Positions 41,943-51,507 of a DNA stretch of 61,430 bases are shown one piece after another. Below the pieces are notes generated by a model that was given only the letters and a program-made list of their open reading frames with translations, ran no database searches and was not told the origin of the DNA. The translations under genes were made by a program, and so were the position numbers. The DNA comes from Methylobacter luteus IMV-B-3098 (GTDB lineage Bacteria; Pseudomonadota; Gammaproteobacteria; Methylococcales; Methylomonadaceae). The stretch's first letter is position 1. Every line of letters begins with the position of its first letter. The stretch is taken from the NCBI RefSeq assembly GCF_000427625.1, contig NZ_KE386569.1, positions 4,191,125-4,252,554 on the forward strand. Reading direction: 5' to 3'.

Positions 41943-44900
41943 CGCCGGTCTGTTCCTCGTTCGCCACAGATAAAAGTTGTTTGATTTCAGCCAGCCGGAA
42001 TTCTCCGGCCAGCGCCATGATCCACCGTGCGAAATGACCGTATTGCGGCTGGCGCTCGATCAATTCGGCCAGGTATTGGTTAACGCTCATCAAATCGCCG
42101 ATCCGGACATAGCCGGCCAGATCCTGAAGGATGTCCGGCGAAGGCGTCTGATGGTCGCCGCGCGGTTCGGCGTCATCTTCCTGATAGCGCCAGTCCAGTG
42201 CCAGATGCAGTTTCAGTTTGTACAGCAATTCGCTGACCTGCAGGGGCTTGGCCAGGAAGTCGCTGCAGCCGGCGTTGATGGCATTCACCCGGTCGGTCGG
42301 ATAGGCGTTGGCGCTGAGTACGATGATCGGACCCGCATAGTCTTTCAGGCGCAGCCGGTGAGCGGTTTCGGCGCCGTCCAGCCCGGGCATGGACAAATCC
42401 AGCAGGATAAGGTCGGGCGGGGCATTTTGAACTTGAACCAAACAGTCTTCGCCGCTGCCGGCCCCGGCCAGGCCAAAGCCTAACGGTTCCAGAATGGACG
42501 CGACCAGCTGACGATGCTCCGGTTGGTCATCGACCACCAGGATCTTACGGTGTTTTCCCCGGTAGCCGACGATGTCCTCTTCCTGGATGTATTGCTGCTT
42601 GCCGCCCAGGTTGGGCAGCAACAGCCGAACGGTAAAGGTGGCGCCCTGGTCCTGGTCGCTGGCGACGGCCAGTTCGCCGCCCATGATTTCGCACAGGATT
42701 TTGCTGATGGTCAGCCCCAGGCCGCTGCCGCCGGTCAGGCTCTCGTTCGGCAGCTGGGTAAAGGGCTGGAAAATGTTCATCAACTGATCCTGATGGATGC
42801 CGGGGCCGGTGTCGATGACCTGAAACGTGGTGACGCCGCAACTGTAGCCGATGCGCAGTATGATCTCGCCCGTCGAGGTGAACTTGATCGCATTGCCGAG
42901 CAGGTTGATCAGGATTTGCCCGACCCGCTTTTCATCGCCGCGCACCCGTTGGGGCAGGGTGTTGACGATCTGGCAGTGAAACGACAGGCCCTTGTCCTCG
43001 GCCTGCGGCTTGAAAATGCTGACCAGGTGCTCAATAAAATTCGGGAAATCGATAGGCTCGGGGCGTAGTTCGAACTTGCGCGCCTCGATGCGGGCAATAT
43101 CGAGAATGTCTTCGATCAGCGACGATAAATGCTCGCTGTTGCGTTTCAGAATATCCACGGCCTGGCGCCTGTGCGCCGGTATCGCCGGGTCTTTGTGCAG
43201 AATGTAGGCATAGCCGATAATGCTGTTTAACGGCGTGCGTATCTCGTGGCTCATGCTGCTGAGGAACCGGCTTTTCGCACTGTTGGCGCGGTCCGCCATG
43301 TTGATGGCCTGCTGCAGCTTGGCATCGGTTTTCTTGTGCTCGGCGATTTCCATCAGCAGGCGCTGGGTTTGCCGGTCGGTTTCTTCATGCGCCACGCGCC
43401 GGCTTTCGTCGTTCAGGATCAGCCACCAGGTGCACAAACCGATGAACACCAGCAATGAGGCGTACACCTTGACAAAATTTTCCAGCAACAGGTTGAAGGA
43501 CGACGGGTAGGGTTCGGCGGTCAGCAGATCCTGGTAGTAAATAATGCCGACGAAGACGCTGGTCAGAACCGTCAGAAATAAAAACAGCAGGCTGAAGCGT
43601 ATCAGGCGCAGCCTGACGGTCAGATTCAGCCGGCCGGGCAGACAGTATTCGGCCAGGTTGTGCAGATAATCGTCCAGGCGCATGCCCGGCTTGCAGGCGT
43701 CCATGCAACGCGAGTCCAGCGTGCAGCAGAGCGAGCAGATGCCGCCTTTATAGACGGGGCAATAGGCCATGTCCTCGCGCTCGAAGTGGTTTTCGCAAAT
43801 GCTGCAGCGGCCGAGCTGGTCCGGATGATGATGGCCGAGATCGCGGGACAGATAACGTTCAGGCCCGTAGACCCAGGCAATGCAGGGGACCAGCGCAAAA
43901 GCCAGACCCAGGGCGATGAAGGCGGAAAAGGCCTGGGCATGGGCGCCGAACAACCCCAGATAAGCCAGAATCGAAACGGCCGAGGCGCACAGGGTCGCCA
44001 GTATGCCGACCGGGTTGAGGTCGGGCAGGTAGGCGCGTTTAAACTCGACCGCCTTGGGGCTCAGGCCCAAGGGCTTGTTGATCAGCAGTTCGGCGGCCAC
44101 GGCGCTGATCCAGGCAATCGAGATATTGGAAAACAGCCCCAGCACTTTTTCCAGCGCGCCGAAGACGCCGAACTCCATCAGCAGCAGGGCGATGGAGACA
44201 TTGAACAGCAGCCAGATCACCCGCCCGGGATGGCTATGGGTCAGGCGCGAAAAAAAGTTCGACCAGGCCAGAGACCCCGCATAGGCATTGGTGACATTGA
44301 TTTTGACCTGGGATACCACCACCAACAGGGTCGTGGCCGCCAGAGCCAGCTCGGTATTGCCGAACAGTTCGCCGTAGGCCACCAGATACATTTGCGTCGG
44401 TTCATGGGCATGGGCCGGATCTATGCCGTGACGCACGGCAAGATGCGCCAGCAGGGCGCCGCCCAGCTGTCTGGCCATGCCGAACAGAATCCAGCCGGGT
44501 CCCGCGCTCAACGTGCCCAGCCACCAGCGCAGCCGGTTTTTTTCGGTCAGCTCCGGCATGAACCGTAAAAAATCCACCTGCTCTCCGATCTGCGCCACCA
44601 TCGAAAAAGCGATGGTGGCGGCGCTGCCGAACAGCAGCCAGTTGAAGTCCCGGCCGCTGCCCGCGATCCCGAAATAGGCCCGCAGGGTCATCAGTGATTC
44701 CGGTTCGTGCACGAACACGGCGATATACGGTGCAATCAGCAGCACCAGCCACAGCGGCTGCGTCCATAATTGCAGGCGGCTGATGGTGGTGATGCCGAAG
44801 GTCACCAGCGGAATGACGATAACGGCGCTGATGATATGCGCCATGGCCAGCGGAATGTGGAAATACAGTTCCAGCGCCAGGGACATGATGGAGGCCTCGA

Positions 44901-45333
44901 GCGCGAACAGCGTGAAGGTAAACGAGGCGTAAATCAATGAGGTGACCGTCGAGCCGATGTAGCCGAACCCGGCGCTGCGGGTCATCAGGTCGATGTCGAT
45001 GTTGTAGCGGGCCGCGTAATAGCTGATCGGGAAACTGGTGATAAAAATGATCAGGCCGACGGCCAGAATGGCCCAGAAGGCATTGGTAAAACCGTAGTTG
45101 ATGGACAGAAAGCCGCCTATCGCTTCCAGGACCAGGAAGGAGGTGGAGCCGAACGCGGTATTCGCCACCAGAAATTCGGACCATTTGCGAAACGTGCGCG
45201 GTGCAAACCGGAGCGCATAGTCCTCCAGCATTTCGTTGGCGACCCAGGCGTTATAGTCATGGCGAATTTTTGAGATGTTGGGTCGGATACCGGCTTCCTT
45301 GGTGGGTTTGGTAAAAAATTTACCCCACAGCAT
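41932..45333 (-). CDS. NCS1-type permease fused to hybrid histidine kinase
   Basis: The 1133-aa protein has three parts. Residues about 30-485 form a 12-helix nucleobase:cation symporter (cytosine/purine/allantoin permease family; e.g. NYGFTNAFWAILAVG, VSQVKINVTNAYAGSLAWSNFFSR). Residues about 500-548 form a Cys-rich patch (CSICENHFE, YCPVYKGGICSLCCTLDSRCMDAC) that could bind metal. Two helices (about 575-640) then lead to the kinase: SHEIRTPLN His near 694, N-box NLLGNAIKF near 812, DTGPGI and GGSGLGLTIS, then a receiver (LILLDLSMPG Asp near 978) and a short C-terminal tail. It is built like CbrA-type transporter-sensors. The ligand is probably a urea-related or nucleobase compound given the neighbours. 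Confidence 0.9.
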   Translation of the reverse strand: MLWGKFFTKPTKEAGIRPNISKIRHDYNAWVANEMLEDYALRFAPRTFRKWSEFLVANTAFGSTSFLVLEAIGGFLSINYGFTNAFWAILAVGLIIFITSFPISYYAARYNIDIDLMTRSAGFGYIGSTVTSLIYASFTFTLFALEASIMSLALELYFHIPLAMAHIISAVIVIPLVTFGITTISRLQLWTQPLWLVLLIAPYIAVFVHEPESLMTLRAYFGIAGSGRDFNWLLFGSAATIAFSMVAQIGEQVDFLRFMPELTEKNRLRWWLGTLSAGPGWILFGMARQLGGALLAHLAVRHGIDPAHAHEPTQMYLVAYGELFGNTELALAATTLLVVVSQVKINVTNAYAGSLAWSNFFSRLTHSHPGRVIWLLFNVSIALLLMEFGVFGALEKVLGLFSNISIAWISAVAAELLINKPLGLSPKAVEFKRAYLPDLNPVGILATLCASAVSILAYLGLFGAHAQAFSAFIALGLAFALVPCIAWVYGPERYLSRDLGHHHPDQLGRCSICENHFEREDMAYCPVYKGGICSLCCTLDSRCMDACKPGMRLDDYLHNLAEYCLPGRLNLTVRLRLIRFSLLFLFLTVLTSVFVGIIYYQDLLTAEPYPSSFNLLLENFVKVYASLLVFIGLCTWWLILNDESRRVAHEETDRQTQRLLMEIAEHKKTDAKLQQAINMADRANSAKSRFLSSMSHEIRTPLNSIIGYAYILHKDPAIPAHRRQAVDILKRNSEHLSSLIEDILDIARIEARKFELRPEPIDFPNFIEHLVSIFKPQAEDKGLSFHCQIVNTLPQRVRGDEKRVGQILINLLGNAIKFTSTGEIILRIGYSCGVTTFQVIDTGPGIHQDQLMNIFQPFTQLPNESLTGGSGLGLTISKILCEIMGGELAVASDQDQGATFTVRLLLPNLGGKQQYIQEEDIVGYRGKHRKILVVDDQPEHRQLVASILEPLGFGLAGAGSGEDCLVQVQNAPPDLILLDLSMPGLDGAETAHRLRLKDYAGPIIVLSANAYPTDRVNAINAGCSDFLAKPLQVSELLYKLKLHLALDWRYQEDDAEPRGDHQTPSPDILQDLAGYVRIGDLMSVNQYLAELIERQPQYGHFARWIMALAGEFRLAEIKQLLSVANEEQTGDDQ

Positions 45334-45512
45334 TGGTTAAATTACCTCCTCGACATAGCAATAAGTGCACCAGATAGCATTGGGTGCGGCCAATGCGCGA
45401 AAAAAAGCGGCATCCATACAGAACCTTGAGCCACATTGGTGCGCTAGCTCTGGCTCTGCACCAAAACGGGCTGCGCTGGAATGCTTTTGGTCAGTTCCGA
45501 TAATGTTTTTTA

Positions 45513-46011
45513 TTTACTGATGTTACGCAGCCAGTTGAAGTTAGGATTTGGTCGTAAATAATTTCCCTGTTTAAACATAGGATGTGCCGACGACAGGAGG
45601 CGCATCGTTCGCGAGCGATGCGCTTCGCTGTGCTCAGCACATCCTATGCAGGATTCTAATTTCAGGAAGTCATTTTTAGCCAAATCCTTAGATCGATTTA
45701 ATAAGGTGTCGCTAGCGCGACGGCTTCATTTAATCGGGTTTATCGCACCCGAAGGCGAGTTACGCTGTGAAGCCCATCTTTGTGCCTCGCCCTTCGGGTG
45801 CAAGGCATGCAAATCGGCTGTCCTGCAGATTTGTCCTGTGCTCCTCGCTCTTGTGCCCCCTTGCGGGTATTCGCCGAGGGTTGCCAAAAGGGACTCCTGT
45901 CCCTTTGGCAACGCGCGGCTTCCCTGCCGCGCCCCTGCGGGCCTGATCTGTTAAAAGCTGCGGTGCTCGGCGCGGCAAACGGGATGAACCGCCCATGCTT
46001 AACATCAGTTA
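45513..46011 (+). repeat. Dispersed intergenic repeat, copy A (with an insertion)
   Basis: Bases 45716-46011 match the reverse complement of 55860-56134, sharing GTGTCGCTAGCGCGAC, ATCGGGTTTATCGCACCCGA, a long hairpin (GTTGCCAAAAGGGAC/GTCCCTTTGGCAAC at 45880-45912), GCGCGGCTTCCCTGCCGCG and GTGCTCGGCGCGGCAAACGG. A further match (TTACTGATG.TACGCAG) at 45513-45535 is separated by about 170 bp of unrelated DNA that contains another hairpin. The two copies are inverted, about 10 kb apart, around the urea-transport genes. Confidence 0.85.
45576..45648. repeat. Hairpin element inside repeat copy A
   Basis: CATAGGATGTGC (45576-45587) pairs with GCACATCCTATG (45637-45648). An inner palindrome, GCGCATCG/CGATGCGC (45600-45607 and 45616-45623), fills the loop. 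It looks like a REP/MITE-type insertion that split the larger repeat. It has no coding content. Confidence 0.7.
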
Positions 46012-46064
46012 TTCAAGAGCTTCGTATACCAGCAGGGCGATTTCTCCCGCGTGCCCGCAGTCGA

Positions 46065-46853
46065 TCACCGTCTTTCATGCCCAAAACGTAAAATCACCGG
46101 CGCCCCCTGGTTGTGAATGATGATTTGCTTACGGCCTTCGCTGGTGGAGGTAATCACCTTGCCGGATGCCTTCGCGTTCGCTTCCTCTTCTTCTACTACC
46201 GCTTCCTCAACCGGCCCGGTCACGGTTTCGATGCGCACTTCCGGCATCCAGCCGGGCTTGATGCCGGAAGCCGGCTGATCCGGCGTTTTATCGGGCCAGT
46301 CCAGTTCATTCAGCAGATTGAAGCAGACCGTGCTGATGTGATCGACCAGCTTGTCGGTGCCGATGGCTTGCCCGGCGCGTTTGCCGAAAGCGCTGCCGAC
46401 CGCGAAGTCCATGTGCAGATAACGGGTTTGTTCGGGCTGGGCGATAAACGTCAGTTCGCAGCTGATGGGTAGCACGTCGGTTTTTTGAAAGCCGAGCGCC
46501 CGGGGATCGGAATCGCCGGCGGAAAATGAAAAACCGGTCGGCGTCTCGCCGTATTCGATCGCGCCGATTTCGGCGGTCAGGGTGTGGCTGGCCGCCTTGC
46601 TGTCATCGGTGCTGACGGGATAGCTCCAGCCGGCCAGATTGCCGGCGATCCGGGCCGCGATGCCGGGTCGGGACAGGGCTGTTGCTAATGTCGGTTGCCT
46701 GATCGCGCCGATCTTGAAGGTAATGTGTTCGACCAGCGCGGTATCGAGCCGCGCCGGCCGTTTTTCCGGCCCCGCGGCACAGGCGGTCAATGCGCAAGCG
46801 ATTACCGCGGATTTGAAAAGCTGGCGGCTGGCGGCGGGTAGTGGCTTGATCAT
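46065..46853 (-). CDS. Predicted lipoprotein of unknown function
   Basis: The 262-aa protein has a lipoprotein signal (AVIACALTAC, lipobox LTAC with Cys near residue 25 from ATG 46853). The body is hydrophilic and ends with a Glu-rich stretch (EEAVVEEEEANAK) and a basic tail. I do not recognise a family. A start 24 bp further upstream (46877) is possible; neither has a good ribosome site. It is convergent with the sensor operon's repeat and divergent from the porin gene, so any link to urea uptake is only positional. Confidence 0.6.
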   Translation of the reverse strand: MIKPLPAASRQLFKSAVIACALTACAAGPEKRPARLDTALVEHITFKIGAIRQPTLATALSRPGIAARIAGNLAGWSYPVSTDDSKAASHTLTAEIGAIEYGETPTGFSFSAGDSDPRALGFQKTDVLPISCELTFIAQPEQTRYLHMDFAVGSAFGKRAGQAIGTDKLVDHISTVCFNLLNELDWPDKTPDQPASGIKPGWMPEVRIETVTGPVEEAVVEEEEANAKASGKVITSTSEGRKQIIIHNQGAPVILRFGHERR

Positions 46854-47062
46854 AGGCGTCCGTAGGTCATGGTGCAAAGGTATCGAAACTCTAATCGAGC
46901 GGCCGGTGCGCGGCTATACGTCATTTGACTGATGAGTCAGATGACGCATTGTCGAAATATCCCCCAGACAAAATAATTCTCGCCAGCCGGTTTTTTCGGC
47001 CGCGTTCGGACAATCCGGATGCAACATCAAATCATGTTTTTTAAGTTTGGGGGGAACCTGAC

Positions 47063-48295
47063 ATGAGCGATTCTGTAGAAACAACGTCCGAAATACGAAA
47101 AAATCGGCTTCTTTCCGCCATCAGCCTGCTGACGCTGGCGGCCGGCTACACGTCGACCGCGCAGGCGGGCGCGACATTCAAAATCGACGATACCAAATGG
47201 GTCAGCATCGGTGCCGGTTTGCGCACCAGTTTTCAATCCGTCGAAGGCGCGTCCGGCGCCAATGGCAACAAATGGAGCAACGACTTCAATCTGGACAATA
47301 TCCGTTTGTACATCAACGGGCAAATTCATGAATATTTGAAGGTGGAGTTCAATACCGATTGCCAGACCTGCAGCAATGGCGGGGAAGTGCGGGTACTGGA
47401 TGCGATCGGGAAGTTCGAGTACAACCCCTACGTTAACCTTTGGGTGGGGCGCATGCTGGTGCCGGCCGAACGTCGGGAAATGAACGGCCCGTTTTACAGC
47501 GCCATCTACAATATTTTCAGCGCCGGCACGCCGTTCGAGCCGGCCGACTTCAACCTGACCATTAAGTCGGACGGCACGTCTGCCGGCTCTTTCGGCCGCG
47601 ATGACGGCGCCACGTTCTGGGGAGCGGCGTTTGACGGCCGTTTGCAGTATGCCTTCGGCTTTTTTCGCGGCCTCAGAGGCGGCGCCAATGTCGACGACAA
47701 TATCCTGTATGCCCAGCGTATCGCCTACAACTTCTGGGATGTCGAGAAAAATCCGGGCTATTACACCTCCGGCACATACTACGGCAAGGGCGGCGATATC
47801 CTGACCGTCGCGGTCACCAATCAGTACCAGGAAGACGGCGCCGGCACGTTCGACGATGTCGGCAATTTCCGCGGTACCTCGGTCGATGTGCTGATGGAAA
47901 AAGTACTGGGCAACGGCGGCGTCGTGACCTTGAACGGCGAGTACAAAAACTACGGCATTACCGACGGCTACAGCCAGGCCTCGCGCGATGCCGGAGGCGG
48001 CTTCGCCATGTTCGAAGGCAATGCCTACGACATCAGCGGCATGTACCTGTTCCCGCAGCAAATCGGCATCGGCCAATTTCAGCCGTATGTGCGCTATGTG
48101 AATGTCCTGCCGGACGGCAGTTCCGACCGCGATGTCGTCGAAGGCGGCGTGAACTACGTCATCGACGGCCATAACGCCCGCGTGTCCTTGAGCTGGCAGT
48201 ACGGCGACCTGCTGACCAAGGGGCTCGATTACTCATCAACCGCCTCGGGCGATGATGTCAACGCCATCAAGCTTGCTTTTCAATGGCAGATTTAA
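47063..48295 (+). CDS. Porin-like outer-membrane protein of the urea locus
   Basis: This 410-aa protein has a signal sequence (likely cut near AQA-GATF, about residue 36) and a predicted beta-barrel body (repeated strands such as DNIRLYINGQIHEYLKVEF and the C-terminal AIKLAFQWQI). GGGGGGAAC precedes its ATG. It is the first gene of the urea block and probably lets urea or short amides cross the outer membrane, as porins placed before urtA do in other bacteria. The family name cannot be assigned by eye. Confidence 0.75.
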   Translation: MSDSVETTSEIRKNRLLSAISLLTLAAGYTSTAQAGATFKIDDTKWVSIGAGLRTSFQSVEGASGANGNKWSNDFNLDNIRLYINGQIHEYLKVEFNTDCQTCSNGGEVRVLDAIGKFEYNPYVNLWVGRMLVPAERREMNGPFYSAIYNIFSAGTPFEPADFNLTIKSDGTSAGSFGRDDGATFWGAAFDGRLQYAFGFFRGLRGGANVDDNILYAQRIAYNFWDVEKNPGYYTSGTYYGKGGDILTVAVTNQYQEDGAGTFDDVGNFRGTSVDVLMEKVLGNGGVVTLNGEYKNYGITDGYSQASRDAGGGFAMFEGNAYDISGMYLFPQQIGIGQFQPYVRYVNVLPDGSSDRDVVEGGVNYVIDGHNARVSLSWQYGDLLTKGLDYSSTASGDDVNAIKLAFQWQI

Positions 48296-48325
48296 ACCTC
48301 ACTTCAACACTTCAGGATGACTATT

Positions 48326-49624
48326 ATGAATAGACTATCTTCAAAACTGCGCAGCCTCGGCATTGCCGGCACCCTCGTGTTACTGACTTCGGCGGCTGGC
48401 GCGGCCAAGGCCGAGGACACCATCAAGGTCGGCGTGCTGCATTCGCTGTCCGGCACCATGGCGATCAGCGAAACCACGCTGAAGGACACGATGCTGATGC
48501 TGATCGATGAACAGAACAAGAAAGGCGGCCTGCTCGGCAAAAAGCTCGAAGCCGTGATCGTCGATCCGGCCTCCAACTGGCCGCTGTTCGCCGAAAAGGC
48601 CCGTGAACTGCTGACCAAGGACAAGGTGGCGTCGATCTTCGGCTGCTGGACGTCGGTGTCGCGAAAATCCGTCCTGCCGGTAGTGGAAGAGCTTAACGGC
48701 CTGCTGTTCTACCCGGTGCAGTACGAAGGCGAGGAGTCGTCCAGGAACGTCTTTTACACCGGCGCCGCGCCGAATCAGCAGGCCATTCCGGCAATCGATT
48801 ATCTGATGAACGATTTAAAGGCGGAGCGCTGGGTACTGGCGGGCACTGACTATGTTTATCCGCGCACGACCAACAAGATTCTTGAAGCGTATCTGGTCTC
48901 CAAGGGCGTGGACAAGAAGGATATCATGATCAACTACACGCCGTTCGGGCATTCCGATTGGCAAAGCATCGTCGCCGAGATCAAGAAATTCGGCTCGGCC
49001 GGCAAGAAAACGGCCGTGGTGTCGACCATCAACGGCGATGCCAATATTCCGTTCTACAAGGAACTGGGCAACCAGGGCGTTTCCTCGGAACAGATTCCGG
49101 TGGTGGCGTTTTCGGTGGGCGAAGAGGAACTGTCGGGCATGGACACCAAGCCGCTGGTGGGCCATCTGGCCGCCTGGAACTATTTCATGAGCATCGATAC
49201 CACTAAAAACGCCGATTTCATCTCCAAATGGCATGACTTCATCAAGAATCCGAAACGCGTGACCAATGATCCCATGGAAGCGCACTACATCGGTTTCAAC
49301 ATGTGGGTCAAGGCTGTGGAAAAAGCCGGCACCACCGATCCGGATGCCGTGCAGAAGGCAATCATCGGCATGGAGTTTCCGAACCTGACCGGCGGCATCG
49401 CCAAAATGCTGCCCAACCATCACATCAGCAAACCGGTGCTGATCGGCGAAATCCAGGACGACGGCCAGCTGTTGACGGTCTGGCAGACCAACAAACTGGT
49501 CGAAGGCGATGCCTGGTCCGATTTCCTGCCGGAAAGCCAACCCATCATTGCCGACTGGACGGCGCCGATCAACTGCGGCAATTACAACACCAAAACCAAG
49601 CAATGCTCCGGGCAGAATTTTTGA
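48326..49624 (+). CDS. urtA: Urea ABC transporter, substrate-binding protein
   Basis: The 432-aa periplasmic protein has a signal peptide (cut near AKA-ED) and the UrtA/FmdD-type binding fold (GVLHSLSGTMAISETTLKD, IFGCWTSVSRKSVLPVVEE, LFYPVQYEGEESS). ATG 48326 is chosen because AGGA lies 9 bp upstream; the in-frame ATG at 48317 is directly adjacent to AGG. It captures urea and passes it to UrtBC. It is followed by a repeat-containing leader and urtB. Confidence 0.95.
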   Translation: MNRLSSKLRSLGIAGTLVLLTSAAGAAKAEDTIKVGVLHSLSGTMAISETTLKDTMLMLIDEQNKKGGLLGKKLEAVIVDPASNWPLFAEKARELLTKDKVASIFGCWTSVSRKSVLPVVEELNGLLFYPVQYEGEESSRNVFYTGAAPNQQAIPAIDYLMNDLKAERWVLAGTDYVYPRTTNKILEAYLVSKGVDKKDIMINYTPFGHSDWQSIVAEIKKFGSAGKKTAVVSTINGDANIPFYKELGNQGVSSEQIPVVAFSVGEEELSGMDTKPLVGHLAAWNYFMSIDTTKNADFISKWHDFIKNPKRVTNDPMEAHYIGFNMWVKAVEKAGTTDPDAVQKAIIGMEFPNLTGGIAKMLPNHHISKPVLIGEIQDDGQLLTVWQTNKLVEGDAWSDFLPESQPIIADWTAPINCGNYNTKTKQCSGQNF

Positions 49625-49715
49625 TCTGAAGGCATTGGCCGGGTTGGTGAATCCGATGTTTCAGGGGCGGCCATGCCGGGTTTCATTGTAGGGGCGGACC
49701 TGCGTGTCCGCCCTG

Positions 49716-49852
49716 TTTCCTAAAGAGCCAGACCGGCCGTTGATTATGATTATTGGAGCACGGTAGGCTGGGTTGATAAACCCAGCATTTCGAAGCCGCC
49801 CATGCCGGGTTTCCTAAAGAGCCAGCCGGGCCGTTGATTATGATTATTGGAG
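49716..49852 (+). repeat. Duplicated leader segment before urtB
   Basis: A 43-bp segment beginning TTTCCTAAAGAGCCAG and ending GATTATGATTATTGGAG occurs at 49716-49758 and again at 49810-49852, with two or three changes. Both copies are preceded by CATGCCGGGTTTC. Between and before them are small hairpins (GGGCGGAC/GTCCGCCC near 49692-49713; TGGGTTGATAAACCCA near 49769). Only the second copy leads into the urtB ribosome site. Confidence 0.8.
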
Positions 49853-49857
49853 AGGAC

Positions 49858-51504
49858 ATGAAAGCGAATTCTTTCAGGTGGTGTAGCGGGGCGGTCATGG
49901 CCGTTATCCTGATGCTGCCAACATTGGGCCTGGGGCAGGAGAACGCTTCCGAGACGGCTTTCTCGGCCGCGTTGGCCACGCTTAAAGGCGCATCCATGGC
50001 CGAACGCGGTCAGGCTATCGAACAACTGGCCGCGGTGCGCCAGCCGCGCGTCGTTGTCGTGCTGCAGGCGCTGCTGGAGGGCCGGCTGTTTAATCTGAAG
50101 GCCGATGACCGGCTCGTGATCGGCGAGGCGGTAGAGGAAGGCTACCGGCTTATCGATGCCCAAAGCGCCAAAAGCCTGGGCACGGCGGCGCTCTCCGCGA
50201 CGCAAAAGATTGCCGTCACCAACAATCTGCGCGCCTCGCTGCGGAAACTCATCGGCCGGTTGCAGCTGAATGACGAGGACGTCGATGTCCGGCTGGACGC
50301 AGTCAAGGCCATCGGTAAAGCCGTGGACGCCGACAGCCTGGCGCTGCTGCGCGATCATCTGGTGCTGGAACAGGACGCGGACGTGCAAAAAGCCATCAAA
50401 CTGATCCTGGGACTGGAGCAATTGAACAGCACCGACAAGGTTCAGCGTCTGGCCGCGATAGCATTGTTAAAAGATCAGGCCAGCCAGGATGTCGTCAACC
50501 ACTTGAACGGGCTGGTCGAGAAAGACACCGAAGGCCGTTTCCGGGAACCTGACGGCGAGGTGCGTCGCCAGGCCGAGGCGGCATTGGCGAGCATCAATGC
50601 CAGGCTGCAACTGTACGCCGCTGCCGAAACCCTGTTTTTCGGCCTGAGCCTGGGCGCGGTGCTGGTGCTGGCTGCGATCGGCCTGGCCATAACCTTCGGC
50701 GTCATGGGCGTGATCAACATGGCGCACGGCGAATTGATGATGCTCGGCGCTTACACCACGTACGTCACGCAACAGCTCATGCCGGACAGTCTGGGCTGGT
50801 CGTTGGCGATTGCGATACCGGCCGCGTTCGTTATTTCCGGCTTGACCGGGATCGCCATCGAACGCGGCATCATCCGCTTTCTATACGGCCGCCCGCTGGA
50901 AACGCTGCTGGCGACTTTCGGCGTCAGCCTGTTTCTGCAACAGACGGTGCGGTCGATTTTTTCTCCGCTGAACCGCAGCGTCGCCACGCCGGACTGGATG
51001 AGCGGCGCCTGGCGGATCAATGATTTCCTGTCGCTGACCTGGAACCGCTTTTACATTCTGGTGTTCTGCCTGCTGGTGTTCGCATTGCTGCTGCAAATCC
51101 TCAAGCGCACGCGTTTAGGCCTGGAAGTGCGGGCCGTGGCCCAGAACCGCAACATGGCCAAGGCCATGGGCATACCGACCGGCCGGGTCGACGCCCTGAC
51201 CTTCGGGCTGGGCTCGGGCATCGCCGGGGTGGCCGGCGTGGCCTTGAGCCAGATCACCAATGTCGGCCCGAATCTGGGGCAGGCCTATATCGTCGATTCG
51301 TTCATGGTCGTGGTATTCGGCGGCGTCGGCAATTTGTGGGGCACGCTGGTGGCGGGGTTTTCCTTAGGCATCGCCAACAAATTGCTCGAACCCTACGCCG
51401 GCGCCGTATTGGCGAAAATACTGGTGCTGGTGTTTATCATTTTATTCATTCAAAAACGCCCGCGCGGCTTGTTTCCGCAACGGGGCCGGGCAGTGGAGGG
51501 CTAG
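49858..51504 (+). CDS. urtB: Urea ABC transporter permease UrtB
   Basis: The 548-aa protein has a signal-like N-terminus, a periplasmic helical extension (about residues 25-250) typical of UrtB, and a LivH-type permease part with several helices (starting near 255; VMGVINMAHGELMMLGAYT, GLGSGIAGVAGVALSQITNVGP). GGAGAGGAC precedes ATG 49858; an upstream in-frame ATG at 49834 lies in the leader repeat. It forms the channel with UrtC. Confidence 0.94.
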   Translation: MKANSFRWCSGAVMAVILMLPTLGLGQENASETAFSAALATLKGASMAERGQAIEQLAAVRQPRVVVVLQALLEGRLFNLKADDRLVIGEAVEEGYRLIDAQSAKSLGTAALSATQKIAVTNNLRASLRKLIGRLQLNDEDVDVRLDAVKAIGKAVDADSLALLRDHLVLEQDADVQKAIKLILGLEQLNSTDKVQRLAAIALLKDQASQDVVNHLNGLVEKDTEGRFREPDGEVRRQAEAALASINARLQLYAAAETLFFGLSLGAVLVLAAIGLAITFGVMGVINMAHGELMMLGAYTTYVTQQLMPDSLGWSLAIAIPAAFVISGLTGIAIERGIIRFLYGRPLETLLATFGVSLFLQQTVRSIFSPLNRSVATPDWMSGAWRINDFLSLTWNRFYILVFCLLVFALLLQILKRTRLGLEVRAVAQNRNMAKAMGIPTGRVDALTFGLGSGIAGVAGVALSQITNVGPNLGQAYIVDSFMVVVFGGVGNLWGTLVAGFSLGIANKLLEPYAGAVLAKILVLVFIILFIQKRPRGLFPQRGRAVEG

Positions 51505-51507
51505 GCG

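Noticed and set aside
47027-48172. 381-aa minus-strand open frame over the porin gene
   Set aside because: Antisense shadow of a GC-rich gene; the plus-strand porin has a signal peptide, ribosome site and barrel pattern.
48815-49603. 262-aa minus-strand frame over urtA
   Set aside because: Shadow of urtA; no recognisable domain or ribosome site.
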